Assembly: GCA_001914405.1 (NCBI GenBank)
Contig: MSDW01000002.1
Span: 248,001-312,000, forward strand
Direction of reading: 5' to 3'
DNA length: 64,000 nucleotides
Source: Candidatus Methanohalarchaeum thermophilum
GTDB taxonomy: Archaea > Halobacteriota > Methanonatronarchaeia > Methanonatronarchaeales > Methanonatronarchaeaceae
Position numbers and translations under genes: made by a program
Notes under the pieces: generated by a model
Seen by the model: only the letters and a program-made list of their open reading frames with translations
What the model was told of the DNA's origin: nothing
The model's database searches: none
Shown here: one piece after another, positions 18,506 through 27,555 of the stretch
Position numbering within the stretch: the stretch's first letter is position 1
How the letters are laid out: every line of letters begins with the position of its first letter

Positions 18506-18889
18506 TTATATTTGGTTTTTTAGGTTCTTTCTGCATATGCCTTTGGGGTTACATGCTTCTGGTCGATTAATTAGGTCCTTGATAGCTTTCTCTTTATCAA
18601 CTTCTGCATTTCTAACCTCTTCAGGGAGATGTTCTAATGTTGGGGTTTCTCCTATAGGTGATTTATGATTATCCATGTATTCTACCAATTCTTCGTGTCT
18701 TTCTTTCAGAGACTTTAGTTCGATGATTCCAGATTTTGCAAGTGTAGTAAGATTTTTCCTATGCTTTTCATGATTATCGTATTTTGGTTTGGTTCTTTCA
18801 AGAGATCCTTTTAAGGCATGGAGTTCTCTATGCTCTCCAACAACATGCTGCATACACATTAGCTCTGGATCAATCATCCACATCCTCAT
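18506..18889 (-). CDS. Pyrimidine-dimer DNA glycosylase family protein
   Basis: The N-terminus MRMWMIDPELMCMQHVVGEH, followed by E-L-H-A-L-K and later ERHEELVEYM, matches the phage T4 endonuclease V-like family (PF03013). Those enzymes cut UV-induced pyrimidine dimers. The start at 18889 fits because the family begins within a few residues of this motif and a GAGAGG site lies about ten bases upstream; a TTG at 18949 gives an unmatched extension. Length of 127 residues is usual. It stands alone but near the XPB-Bax1 repair pair. Activity is not certain because archaeal relatives are little studied. Confidence 0.6.
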   Translation of the reverse strand: MRMWMIDPELMCMQHVVGEHRELHALKGSLERTKPKYDNHEKHRKNLTTLAKSGIIELKSLKERHEELVEYMDNHKSPIGETPTLEHLPEEVRNAEVDKEKAIKDLINRPEACNPKGICRKNLKNQI

Positions 18890-19243
18890 AAATAACAAAC
18901 CTCTCTTTAAAAAAACACGGCTATACTGTAGTATTTCTAAACCTTTCAATTATAAGGGAACTAATCAAAGTTGTTTTATAGACCAAAAAAGCATTTCATC
19001 CCTCAGACTTATCTTTCTTCCTTTATATCTTGTTTTGTTTTTTCTAGAAACAAAAATATTTGATATAAAAATAGTCTTTACTTATCGAATCTATGGCTTC
19101 TTCGTAGAAAAAGAATTGATTTGAGTTAATAGGTTTTTTCTTAGGGATTTAATTCTTTTATTGTTTATTTAGGGAAGAGTTTGATGTTTTTTAGATATCT
19201 AAGAAACAAGTTTATTAAATTAAGGTTTTTTCTTAAGACGAAG
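18890..19243. other. Intergenic, no feature seen
   Basis: This AT-rich spacer separates the glycosylase-family gene and the 3' end of bax1. A plus-strand frame here is antisense to the glycosylase N-terminus and is not supported as a gene. Confidence 0.4.
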
Positions 19244-20797
19244 TTACTGCTGTTTTTTCTTCGTGATTTTTGCTTCATTTTGGTTCAGTGTTTTGTATTG
19301 GATTGTGTAACCTATTTTTTGTAGGATTTCTTGACCAGCTCCGTATTTCTCTAAGATTGGGTTTACGTCTGATAGCGTTGGATCCTTAATTGAATCAATC
19401 TCTGTTTTTATTTCCTTGAGAACTGGCTTTGGTAGGTAGATTCCGTTTGAGATTATTCCCGAATGATTATTTTTTAGGTATTGTTCTATGGCTTTTGGTT
19501 CAACTCCTTGTTCCTTTGCTAGTTCTTGGATGTCTTTTGCTTCTGTTGGGGTTTTTATGTCTTTGTTTTTTAGGTTCTTGAGGTCTTTTTTTATGATTTT
19601 TTCTTCTATCTGGTTTAGGTGCTTTATTACTGGTTTAACTGGAATCTGTTTGCCGTAAAAAAAGACGTGTTCTTGTTCTTCGAAGTCTTCTTTGGTGCAA
19701 TTCAGGTTCTCGTTAACCGCTAAAAGCATCGGAACCTCTGTTTCGATTGACTGGAGTTTTCTAAGCTTCTTTTCTAGGTATTTGGGTGTCCAGAACCCAA
19801 TAACTTCTAAGAAGAGATCATAGTTTTTATGTCTTTTTTTTCTTTTTTGTTTTCTTTCTCTTTTTTGTTTTCGTTTTCGTTTGAAGCTGAAGTCTGGTAT
19901 CATCACTTGGTTGTTTGTGCGGAGGATTGTTGGTTCTCTTTTTATTTTCCAGTTTTGGGTTAGGGAATTTATTCGGGTTGCGAAGTCTTTTTCTACTTCG
20001 CTATCGAATGATTGGGTCGTTGTTTTTTGTGGGAATAGGTGTTCTTTGTTTGAGTCAAGAGAGAATTCGTATACGCGTGTTTCATTGCTTACCTCGGTCT
20101 CGACTTTGGCTGAAATACCCCATTTTTTGGCTTTCATTATGGTTGGTAGGAGTTTGGCGATTTTGGTTCCATATTTCCTGGTCTTCTTGAATAAAGCAGC
20201 AGGTCCTGTTACAGTGACTTCTAGTTCTTTGTTGACGCTGTACATTAGGCCAAGGTACTTCATGTACCCAAAGATCTCCTGATAGTTCTCTGAAGCATTG
20301 AATTTGAGTTCGAGGGCGTCAAAAAGAAGTGTCTGCGTTAATGAGAGATTGTATTGCTTCAGTAGTTCTTTGGCTGAGGTCTGGGGTTTTGAGATTAATA
20401 CTTCGTTTTTTTCTTGGTCTGCCCAAAGATCCTGGTCCACTTGTTCAGTATTTGTGTTGAATTTTTTTGCTACTTCTTTGAGGACGTTTTTTCTTTCTTC
20501 TTTGTTTGTTACGTAGCCATGTTCAAAGACGGTTTCTCTTAATTCTGTGGGAGAAAACTCTGATTGCTGCATGAACTTTGATTGGCGCTCCAATAACTTT
20601 GAGAGTCCACGTACAAATTTAAATGTGTCATGTGTCTCTAAATCAGTTATTCTCTCATTTATCTCTTCACGCGTACATTCTTCTTTGTAGGCGCTGATAA
20701 CATTTTCTGCAACATCCTTGTATTCTTGAATTTCTCTGTAACGGGGATTTATGTCGGATTTGTACTTCTTGACTTCTAGTAACTTCTTCGTTAACAT
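19244..20797 (-). CDS. bax1: Bax1-type nuclease, partner of XPB (DUF790)
   Basis: Bax1 is the structure-specific nuclease that binds archaeal XPB and cuts DNA bubbles and forks. The 517-residue protein begins in family style (MLTKKLLEVKKYKSDINPRY). It has the RecB-like nuclease core late in the chain: a VMIPDFSF strand near residue 300 and LFLEVIGFWTPKYLEKKL near 326, supplying Asp and Glu metal ligands. An odd Lys/Arg tract (about 308-322) is inserted between these two motifs. The gene lies 16 bases downstream of the XPB stop, so they form an operon, as in other archaea. The neighbour strongly supports the call. Confidence 0.85.
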   Translation of the reverse strand: MLTKKLLEVKKYKSDINPRYREIQEYKDVAENVISAYKEECTREEINERITDLETHDTFKFVRGLSKLLERQSKFMQQSEFSPTELRETVFEHGYVTNKEERKNVLKEVAKKFNTNTEQVDQDLWADQEKNEVLISKPQTSAKELLKQYNLSLTQTLLFDALELKFNASENYQEIFGYMKYLGLMYSVNKELEVTVTGPAALFKKTRKYGTKIAKLLPTIMKAKKWGISAKVETEVSNETRVYEFSLDSNKEHLFPQKTTTQSFDSEVEKDFATRINSLTQNWKIKREPTILRTNNQVMIPDFSFKRKRKQKRERKQKRKKRHKNYDLFLEVIGFWTPKYLEKKLRKLQSIETEVPMLLAVNENLNCTKEDFEEQEHVFFYGKQIPVKPVIKHLNQIEEKIIKKDLKNLKNKDIKTPTEAKDIQELAKEQGVEPKAIEQYLKNNHSGIISNGIYLPKPVLKEIKTEIDSIKDPTLSDVNPILEKYGAGQEILQKIGYTIQYKTLNQNEAKITKKKQQ

Positions 20798-20813
20798 AAT
20801 GTGGCACCATTTT

Positions 20814-22133
20814 TTAGGTTTTTCGGCGGTATGAGGTTTGGATTTCTCCTGTTCCTTTTGAAACGATTTCGTATAATTTGGCTTTTTTACTTGATGGGCG
20901 AAGAATTCTTCCTAGTCGTTGTCTGTATTCGCGGCTGCTTCCTGTGCCTGATAAGATGATTCCGATGTTTGCGTCAGGAACATCCACTCCTTCATCCAGT
21001 ACTTGGGAGCTAACGATGGCTGAGTACTTGTCTTCCTTAAATCGCTGTAGGATTTGTCTTCGCTCCTCTTTAGGTGTCTTGTGAGTAATAGGTGGTATTA
21101 AGTAGCGATCCGCTACCTCATAAACTAAGTCATTGTATCGGGTGAAAATAATGATTCTGTCGCCTCGGTGTGTTTTTAGGAGGTTTGCTAATTCATTTAG
21201 TTTTGCGTTGGAGCTGTAGGCAATTTGGCGTGCATCATTCCGAGCTCTAACAGCCTTCCATGCCCTGGGGTCGTTGCCGCTTCGCATCACTATCTTCCTG
21301 TAGTCACTTGGCCCCCTCATCTGGAGGTTTGAGGACATGAGGTAATTCCTGAAGACCTCAACCTTTTCATCATATTCTTCCTTTTCGCTAGGGGTTAGGT
21401 CTACAGTGATTCGCTCAACCGTGTACTTTGAGAGATACTCCCCAGTCAATTCCTCGGTCTCAATCTCATAAACCTTTCCACCCAACAACCTAGTAAGATC
21501 CTTGTGTTTGTCGTCTTGGCGTTCATATGTTGCAGTTAAACCCATCCTATAGGGAGAGGCGAAGAGTTCCGCAATATGTCTATATCCCTCAGAAGCCAAA
21601 TGATGAACCTCATCAAACACAACGAACTTAAAGCGATTACCAATGTTCTCAGCCTGATTATAAGCCGAATCATACGTCGAAACAGTAATAGCCTCAATTT
21701 GTTTCTCTCTTCCTGTGTATTCCCCGATTTTGGTGTCGAATTTTTTGAGTTCCTGTCGCCATTGATCAACGAGGTCAAGAGTTGGAACAACTACGAAAGC
21801 AGGAGCATTTACTTCTTGGATTGCTGCCATCCCAATGTATGTTTTGCCTGAACCCGTGGGCAAAATAAGAACTCCCCTCTTATCCGCCCGCCAACGATCT
21901 AGGGCTTCTTCTTGGTATGGTCGGAGTTCTATGTCGCATTTCAGCTCCAGACACGATACAAGATCCATTACATTGTCCTCGTAGGGGATGTCGGAGTTTT
22001 TTAAGTAATCAAGGATGTCTCTGTAATGAAGAGCTAAAGCACGATCCTCCCCACTCCGATCATCCCACCTAGTATGCGGAAGATTATAACTCCCATCTAC
22101 AATTATTGTTCCCTTCTGAAAACGAAGCTCCAT
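20814..22133 (-). CDS. xpb: XPB/Rad25-family DNA helicase
   Basis: This is an ATP-dependent superfamily 2 helicase of nucleotide-excision repair or transcription. In a 439-residue protein I see an N-terminal damage-recognition region, motif I LPTGSGKT near residue 92, motif II DEVHH near 174, motif III GLTATYER near 198, and C-terminal motifs SSQVLDEGVDVP and RQRLGRILRP. A Lys/Arg-rich insertion resembling the thumb lies between the two RecA lobes. I take ATG 22133; a TTG three codons earlier is possible. No Shine-Dalgarno is evident and a T/A-rich box lies 20-25 bases upstream, so transcription may be leaderless. It is paired with bax1. Confidence 0.9.
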   Translation of the reverse strand: MELRFQKGTIIVDGSYNLPHTRWDDRSGEDRALALHYRDILDYLKNSDIPYEDNVMDLVSCLELKCDIELRPYQEEALDRWRADKRGVLILPTGSGKTYIGMAAIQEVNAPAFVVVPTLDLVDQWRQELKKFDTKIGEYTGREKQIEAITVSTYDSAYNQAENIGNRFKFVVFDEVHHLASEGYRHIAELFASPYRMGLTATYERQDDKHKDLTRLLGGKVYEIETEELTGEYLSKYTVERITVDLTPSEKEEYDEKVEVFRNYLMSSNLQMRGPSDYRKIVMRSGNDPRAWKAVRARNDARQIAYSSNAKLNELANLLKTHRGDRIIIFTRYNDLVYEVADRYLIPPITHKTPKEERRQILQRFKEDKYSAIVSSQVLDEGVDVPDANIGIILSGTGSSREYRQRLGRILRPSSKKAKLYEIVSKGTGEIQTSYRRKT

Positions 22134-22242
22134 AAATACCAATTCATGTGAATAAATAAAAAAATGTTCTGAACCACCAACTCATTTATCTCCAGAAGAA
22201 AGTTAGATCCCTCTCTATATTTATCTTATAAAAGGAGTTATG

Positions 22243-22731
22243 TTACTTATGTTGCTTTTTTTGGTTGTTTTTGTATTTTTTTGCTAATTCGTAGTATTCT
22301 TGGGCTCTTTCCTTTATCAAGTCAATTTCTTCTTCCTTAGTTTTTCTGACAACTTTTCCAGGAACTCCCATAACAACGGAATCTGGTGGTAATTCTTCGT
22401 TTTCAGGGACTAAGGCATTTGCAGCTACTATCGTGTTTTCACCTACCCTGGAATCAGTTAAAACCGATGAATTTATCCCAATTAAGCAATTATCTTTTCT
22501 CTCTGAACCATGCACAACCGCTGAATAACCAACAGTCACTTCTTCCCCTACTACTGTCTTTTCCGAACCCTTTGAATGAAGAACACAATTATCCTGAACA
22601 TTAGATTTCTTCCCTATCCCTATAAATGACTCCGACCTAATTGTAGCATTATGCCAAACACTCGTCTTCACCCCAAAATCAACCTCACCAACCACTTCCG
22701 CGGAATTGGCACCAAAAAAAGGCTCATTCAT
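22243..22731 (-). CDS. Gamma-carbonic-anhydrase-fold hexapeptide protein
   Basis: The 162-residue left-handed beta-helix protein has the order of the gamma-class carbonic anhydrase/YrdA/PaaY family: Arg32 in IRSES, Gln46 in VQDNCVLH with His52, and VGYSAVVHG with His74. In Cam and its active relatives three His bind zinc. Here the middle ligand, normally G-H in the TIGH motif, is Tyr69, so the classical zinc site is incomplete. The C-terminal helix packs on the helix as in the family. It may be an acyltransferase-like or non-catalytic member. No operon partner is evident. Confidence 0.75.
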   Translation of the reverse strand: MNEPFFGANSAEVVGEVDFGVKTSVWHNATIRSESFIGIGKKSNVQDNCVLHSKGSEKTVVGEEVTVGYSAVVHGSERKDNCLIGINSSVLTDSRVGENTIVAANALVPENEELPPDSVVMGVPGKVVRKTKEEEIDLIKERAQEYYELAKKYKNNQKKQHK

Positions 22732-23634
22732 TAAAAATTACCTCTTACTTTTCTAATTCATCTATTAAACAAAAATCATAAAAACTTCGGATAAAAAGAC
22801 AAAAACAAAAAAACTTAGGTAGAGGCATTAAATGCTGGTCTTAAGGTGGAAGGGGGGGCAAAGAAGTTTCGGAGCTTTTAATATTGGGTAAAATTTTGAA
22901 GGTTTACTTCTTTTAGGTGATTAAATCTCATTGATTCTCCCATACAGGTATTTGAATCATCAAAATAGTTTTTCAATAATTTTAATCTTCAGTTAATTTG
23001 AAGAATTATTTTGTTTAATTTGATTTAGAGAAACAGGATAGATGTTAATTGGCTTCAATAAAAAGATTAATTTTATTCAGAGCCCTGATTACTTTATTAA
23101 ATTTCATTATAGTTATAAAAAGATGTTTTCATTAGTTTTTATTAAAAAAGATATTTTATACAGAGGATGTACGAGAAAAAATTTTTTATTTCATCAATGA
23201 ACTAGTAATTGTTTAACCAATTCTGTTTTCAAATGAACCAAGAATAGAAAGTTATGTTAACGATGTATGAGAAATTTACATACAAATGGTTCTCCAAAGT
23301 AAGGGAAAATAACTTTCCTTTTTGGGAAAATGGAAGAGGAGTAAAATTGTAAAAGAAAATTTTGATCTAATATATGAGTGTAGATATATGGGAAGTATAT
23401 TAGGGAAGGGGGTCAAAGGATGAGTAGGTTTTTGAATCCGAAATAGTGCGAAAAGATGTCTTTTGTATATTAATTGCTTTCATCTCCCCTTTTTCATCCT
23501 AAAAATGAGAGAGATCATCTGAAACTATTCTCCCCTATTTAATAAGTATACACTACCTACTATAGATGTATTGGATTTGGTAAAATACACAGTGACCTAT
23601 TCATAGATAGTGTTTCTAATTATCTATAGGATTT
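22732..23634. other. Intergenic 0.9 kb, no gene seen
   Basis: Both strands are broken by stops throughout. The only structure I find is at its right edge, the triplicated 18-bp repeat and promoter of the next gene. Confidence 0.4.
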
Positions 23635-23688
23635 CTATTTATGTGTACTTCTCTATTTATGTGTAGCTCTCTATTTATGCACAGTTGA
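23635..23688 (+). repeat. Three tandem copies of an 18-bp repeat
   Basis: The unit CTATTTATGTGTACTTCT occurs at 23635-23652, 23653-23670 (two changes) and 23671-23688 (more diverged, GCACAG replacing GTGTAC-like bases). It ends about 17 bases before a TATA-like box of the zinc-ribbon gene, the position where archaeal operators or activator sites sit. A regulatory role is inferred. Confidence 0.55.
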
Positions 23689-23703
23689 GGAATTTTTTTT
23701 ATC

Positions 23704-23725
23704 TCATATATAAAACTTTATTATA
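23704..23725 (+). promoter_or_regulatory. Candidate TATA box, leaderless start
   Basis: The sequence CATATATAAAA (23705-23715) sits about 15-20 bases before the ATG at 23726, and no ribosome-binding site is present between them. This is close for an archaeal TATA box, so the mRNA would have little or no leader. Confidence 0.4.
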
Positions 23726-24118
23726 ATGAATAGTGCAAATTCAGTAGATTATGAAAAAATTTTAAAGAAAGTTTCTTCTAAAGACTACGATATTACGGTA
23801 GAGATGTTAGAGAGTTTAGATAAAAAGTTCTTACCTTATAAAGTTATAAAGGATATGGGAGTCGTTGAATTAGTTAATAACTCTGAACAAGTAGTTCTTG
23901 GTAAGATATCAATTAAACCTGAACCTAATCTCAGATGCCGAGCTTGTGGCTATGAATGGAAAACGAGAAAAACAGATGGATTACCCAAGTATTGTCCAAG
24001 ATGTAAGAGAAGACTCGTATACCCTGACGACTTTTATAAATTTAAAGAAATCGCAGATGGCTTCAAATGCCCTCATTGTAATGAGGAAATAAGTTTTATT
24101 GACCTAAAAGAGGAATAA
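23726..24118 (+). CDS. Small protein with two zinc-binding CxxC pairs and a CPHC
   Basis: The 130-residue protein is unrecognised. Residues 1-65 form a short alpha/beta domain. Then follow C-R-A-C (about residues 71-74) and C-P-R-C (about 90-93), a typical zinc ribbon, and a last C-P-H-C near 115, which leaves a possible second, incomplete site. Zinc ribbons of this kind usually bind nucleic acid or protein. Three tandem 18-bp repeats and a TATA-like box sit directly upstream, so expression may be controlled. The gene stands alone. Confidence 0.65.
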   Translation: MNSANSVDYEKILKKVSSKDYDITVEMLESLDKKFLPYKVIKDMGVVELVNNSEQVVLGKISIKPEPNLRCRACGYEWKTRKTDGLPKYCPRCKRRLVYPDDFYKFKEIADGFKCPHCNEEISFIDLKEE

Positions 24119-24557
24119 TAAGTATAGCGCCTCCAGATTTTATAAACGAAACACGAGATATAGAGAACAGAGCATTAGGGATTTCTTTTTTCTTTTTTTT
24201 TTTGCTTTGTTTTTAAGTTCTTTCTTCATCCTGCTTCTATACTTAAATTAGTTAAAATAGATAATTTTACTAAAAAAACTTTTATTTGTTTTATTTTGGA
24301 TTATTAATTCTTTTAAAAACCTAATTTTTTTTTCTAGAAGATCACCATGATTGAGTCGTTAAAATATCTTAGGGCTGATTTTTCGAGAAATAAAAAAGGA
24401 TTTAATGTTTTTTTTGGATTTAATATTCAAAAAAAAGGTTTTTTATATCATAAAAACTATAATAGATGTTAGTTTGTTCTCTTAGAAAGATGTCTTAGTT
24501 TTAGATGATAAAGAGATTAATGAGTGAATAGTGACATGGTTTGGTTTTTTTGTGTTT
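24119..24557. other. Intergenic, AT-rich
   Basis: No gene or clear structure is visible between the zinc-ribbon gene and the converging HTH gene. T-runs near 24190-24205 could end transcription of the zinc-ribbon gene. Confidence 0.3.
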
Positions 24558-24968
24558 TCATAGTGGTTTTTTTGTTTTTTTGAATGCTTTTTTTGCTTCT
24601 TTTAGTCTTTGTGCGCATTCTTTGATCACTTCCTCGTTTTGTTTTTCTATTTTGTCCATTCTTTTTTCTATTTGTTTTATTCTTTCTTCTTTTATTTCGG
24701 AGATTGTTTCTCCTTTTAGTTCTTGGTGTTGTCTCCACCATTTTCTCGCCGTCTCTTTCTTTATGTCATGTTTTTTCCAGGCATCGATTGGTTTCTTTCC
24801 TTCTTCAAAAGCTTTGAATATTTTTTGTTTTGGACTTTTTTGTTTGAGCCATTTGACTATGGTGGTTCGGGAAACACCTAGTTCCTCAGATATTTGTTCC
24901 TGGGTTTTACCTTCTTTCTTTAGGTCAAATGCTCTTTGTTTTGTTTCTAGACAATACTTCTTAGGCAT
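24558..24968 (-). CDS. Helix-turn-helix DNA-binding protein, transposase-OrfA-like
   Basis: The 136-residue product begins MPKKYCLETKQRAFDLKKEG, followed by TQEQISEELGVSRTTIVKWL. This is a helix-turn-helix of the Hin/IS3-OrfA homeodomain-like type (residues about 10-45). A second HTH-like stretch (DAWKKHDIKKETARKWWRQH, about 62-81) and a Lys/Glu coiled coil complete it. No transposase catalytic domain or inverted repeats are nearby, so it may be a domesticated regulator or an orphan. It is divergent from the gene at 25504, and an array of 19-bp repeats lies between the two, which could be its binding sites; that link is speculative. Confidence 0.65.
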   Translation of the reverse strand: MPKKYCLETKQRAFDLKKEGKTQEQISEELGVSRTTIVKWLKQKSPKQKIFKAFEEGKKPIDAWKKHDIKKETARKWWRQHQELKGETISEIKEERIKQIEKRMDKIEKQNEEVIKECAQRLKEAKKAFKKTKKPL

Positions 24969-25202
24969 CTTTATTATTTTAATTAAACTTTCTTTTATAA
25001 GTAATTATGTTTTTTTATACAAAACACTTTTTTTATTAAACAAAAATAAACAAACAAAGAAACAAAACAAAATAACCAAAAAAACAGGATCAACCAAAAA
25101 AATAGACGCCTATAGGGACGAAAAAATGGGGTGATTAGGAAAAAAAATCTCCTCATATAAAAAGGTTTACTTTATTATTAACATAAATCATGAACCGAAC
25201 CA

Positions 25203-25351
25203 CTAACAGGTATTAGAACTTCTAATGGATATTAGTGTTTCTAATGGGTATTAGAAGCGCGGTGGGATATGAGCATTCCTGATGAACATATGAATTTCTG
25301 ATGGGTATAAGGTCTGATGGATATAAGGATTTCGGTGGAATATCAATATTA
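25203..25351 (+). repeat. Eight imperfect tandem copies of a 19-bp repeat
   Basis: Copies start at 25203, 25222, 25241, 25260, 25279, 25298 (16 bp), 25314 and 25333. The approximate unit is CTGATGGGTATTAGAATTT, with the core TGG-N-TAT best kept. Only one copy departs from the 19-bp period. It lies in the gap between divergent genes, 150 bases before the ATG at 25504. It is neither a CRISPR (no spacers) nor coding. Confidence 0.7.
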
Positions 25352-25503
25352 TTCGGTGTTGTGACAGAAATCTTGTAGATGAGCAGAAATAATACAGAAA
25401 TCTTTAGGATACACTAAAAATGTGCCTAATCTCTTGAGAAGAAAATAGAAAAAATTAAAAAAAAATACCTATTTCCCTCTGAATTGAGGTTATTGGAGAA
25501 AAG

Positions 25504-26328
25504 ATGTCTTTTAAAAACAAAGAACAAGCAATAGATTACATAAAAAACACAAACTTCCAAAAACAAGAAAAAGAAGATGGAGAAGAGGAGGCTGAGGAAC
25601 TAGGCTTAGAGGAAGCAAAGGAAATTATCCAAGAAACCAGCTTCAAGTTAGAAATTGACTTAGGAGCACCACCAAAGGAAGGTGAAACAACTTTCATATA
25701 TGAGGCATTATTAAAGGAAGGACCTGGTCAACGCCTCTATTATAGAGTAATGGAAGCAGCAAACAAACTAAAACAAAAGATCCAGGAAATAAAAACAAAA
25801 ATAAAGGAAAAAACAAAAAAAGAAGAAATCTGGAAAGACTATCAAGAAAATAGATATCTCTATTTTAGTAGAGAAGAGTACTGGAAATTCATTGAAAAAA
25901 TACTTGATTTAGAAGAATTGCTTCAGTTCTCTGCAACAAAAGCAGAGGGCTACATAGAACTAAACAGAACCTTCAATGTAAGTGATTGGAGAAAAGCCAA
26001 GAGAAAAAACACACAACTACTCGAAACCATTCAAGGAGATAAAGCAGCTGGTTATGGCGAAGAAAAAAACAAGTACCCAATAAAAGAAAAACCATTAACC
26101 GAGAAAGTGAATGAATTAAGTGAACCAGTTAGCCACATAGTTGGTTACTTAAAGGGAATAGCAGAAATACTCCGAGATTCAAAGGACCTAGACCAAATAT
26201 CAAGAGAAATCGAAGGATATACAACAATTAAGTCAAGAGAAACACCAAGATACCTAGACAGGCACTACATGATGACCCAACACCACAGAGAAGACCTAAA
26301 AGACCTATTACTGGAACAAGAAACATAA
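25504..26328 (+). CDS. Charged helical protein of unknown function
   Basis: I do not recognise this 274-residue protein. It is acidic, very rich in Lys/Glu and mostly helical. Residues 18-45 are Glu-rich; about 75-105 is a basic coiled coil; residues 105-145 contain aromatic-rich YFSREEYWKFIEKIL. There is no signal or membrane segment. A GGAG site (25494-25497) precedes the ATG. The next gene begins 22 bases after its stop, so they may be cotranscribed. The upstream 19-bp repeat array could regulate it. Confidence 0.6.
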   Translation: MSFKNKEQAIDYIKNTNFQKQEKEDGEEEAEELGLEEAKEIIQETSFKLEIDLGAPPKEGETTFIYEALLKEGPGQRLYYRVMEAANKLKQKIQEIKTKIKEKTKKEEIWKDYQENRYLYFSREEYWKFIEKILDLEELLQFSATKAEGYIELNRTFNVSDWRKAKRKNTQLLETIQGDKAAGYGEEKNKYPIKEKPLTEKVNELSEPVSHIVGYLKGIAEILRDSKDLDQISREIEGYTTIKSRETPRYLDRHYMMTQHHREDLKDLLLEQET

Positions 26329-26350
26329 AAAAAATTTTTTTAAAGAAATT

Positions 26351-26815
26351 ATGCCTGGTCTTAGAGAACACAGGAACCATGTAGAGGAGTGGTTTGGAAA
26401 AGAATTTACAGACATATATGAAGAAGTTCATGATGGAATAGATTTAGATGAGGGAGCACGTCACAGAGCTATCACACATCACAAGGGATTTTTTGAAGAA
26501 CACCTGGAAAGAGAGGGTGTGTTAGTAGCTGCATTAATTATTTCACACGTTTATTTAGACCTAAAGGACTCGTCTGAGCATTTTGAGCCATATGTTAGGA
26601 AAGAACACGAAATAATTGATCCTAAGGAATTAAACAAGATTCGGTGGAAAGGTGGGGCACCGCAATACAAGATAAGTGAATACGAATTACTTTACACAAA
26701 CCTCATCGCAATGATCAAGATGCTAACTAAACACATTGGCCAAAAACCAGAGACAGAGATAGAAAAAATAATAATCAAGTACCTAAAACACATCGCAAAA
26801 GAAATGAACAAATAA
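26351..26815 (+). CDS. Small His-rich protein, paralog of the gene at 27556
   Basis: The 154-residue protein has HHKGFFEEHLEREG near residues 43-56 and SHVYLDLKDSSEHFEPYVRK near 63-82, and these segments align with the protein encoded at 27556. The N-terminus, with H-R, E-V-H-D and ARHRAITHH, resembles short archaeal and actinobacterial proteins that keep Arg-His-Arg and paired His for a possible metal site. That similarity is from memory and weak. No enzyme function is claimed. It follows the gene at 25504 closely and is likely in its operon. Confidence 0.6.
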   Translation: MPGLREHRNHVEEWFGKEFTDIYEEVHDGIDLDEGARHRAITHHKGFFEEHLEREGVLVAALIISHVYLDLKDSSEHFEPYVRKEHEIIDPKELNKIRWKGGAPQYKISEYELLYTNLIAMIKMLTKHIGQKPETEIEKIIIKYLKHIAKEMNK

Positions 26816-27555
26816 ACAAAAAACCCTTCCTCTACCCTTAGACAATTAAGCTAAAAAGTAAAAACTTAACTAAAAAACCCTAATCTTAGCCCCTAAGTCC
26901 CTTTTTAAAGAATCAGGTTGGAGGCTCTAATCTTCTTTTTTCTAATATACTTGTTATGATCGTTTGTAAAAAACTGTGAAAATAGGTTTTTTGGGAAAAA
27001 AAAGATTTTTAAAATGTTTCCTTGGATTCGATTAAGAAAAAAATTCTATGAAGCAAACTTCCTTTCTTCCAGATAACATATTCTTCTTTTTTGTTTCCGG
27101 TTTTTTTAATTATTTGATTAATTCCTAAGGACACACACGTTCTATTTCTACATCCTATGTCTACCTTCTATATCCACTTGGCTATAAACCTTCCGCGGTG
27201 TTTTTGTGATTGGTTTTATCGACTGAGTCCTGGAGTTTGTTTGGCGTAGGAGGTTGGGCCAATGATAGGGCATAGGTGGTTTTTTGTAAGTCATTTTTGT
27301 TTTTTATGGGAGATTTCGCTAGATTTTTCCTCTTTACCTTTCCTATATATGATTTTGTGTTGTTCAGCACCCTGTTTCTTTTTTAAAATCCCCATAAAAT
27401 GAGTTAATTTCTTTTTCTAAATTCTTAAGTTCCATTATTTATTTTTCTTAATTAGTTTTTATACTTACTTAGTGTCTCTAGGGTTTTTGAAGCCTTATTT
27501 GGTTCATAGAGCTTATTTAAGGGAATTAAATATCACAGGCGGTCAAAATCAATAA
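26816..27555. other. Intergenic 0.7 kb, no gene seen
   Basis: No frame of convincing composition is present on either strand. A 62-codon minus frame at 27182-27370 has Asn/Lys-rich noise composition and no family signature. Confidence 0.35.

Noticed and set aside
24541-25134. 197-codon plus-strand ORF opposite the HTH gene
   Set aside because: Phe/Ser/Cys-rich translation of the antisense strand; the HTH reading is clearly the real one.
25203-25351. Possible CRISPR array (regular short repeats)
   Set aside because: Repeats are tandem with no spacers, degenerate and only 19 bp; no cas genes are nearby.
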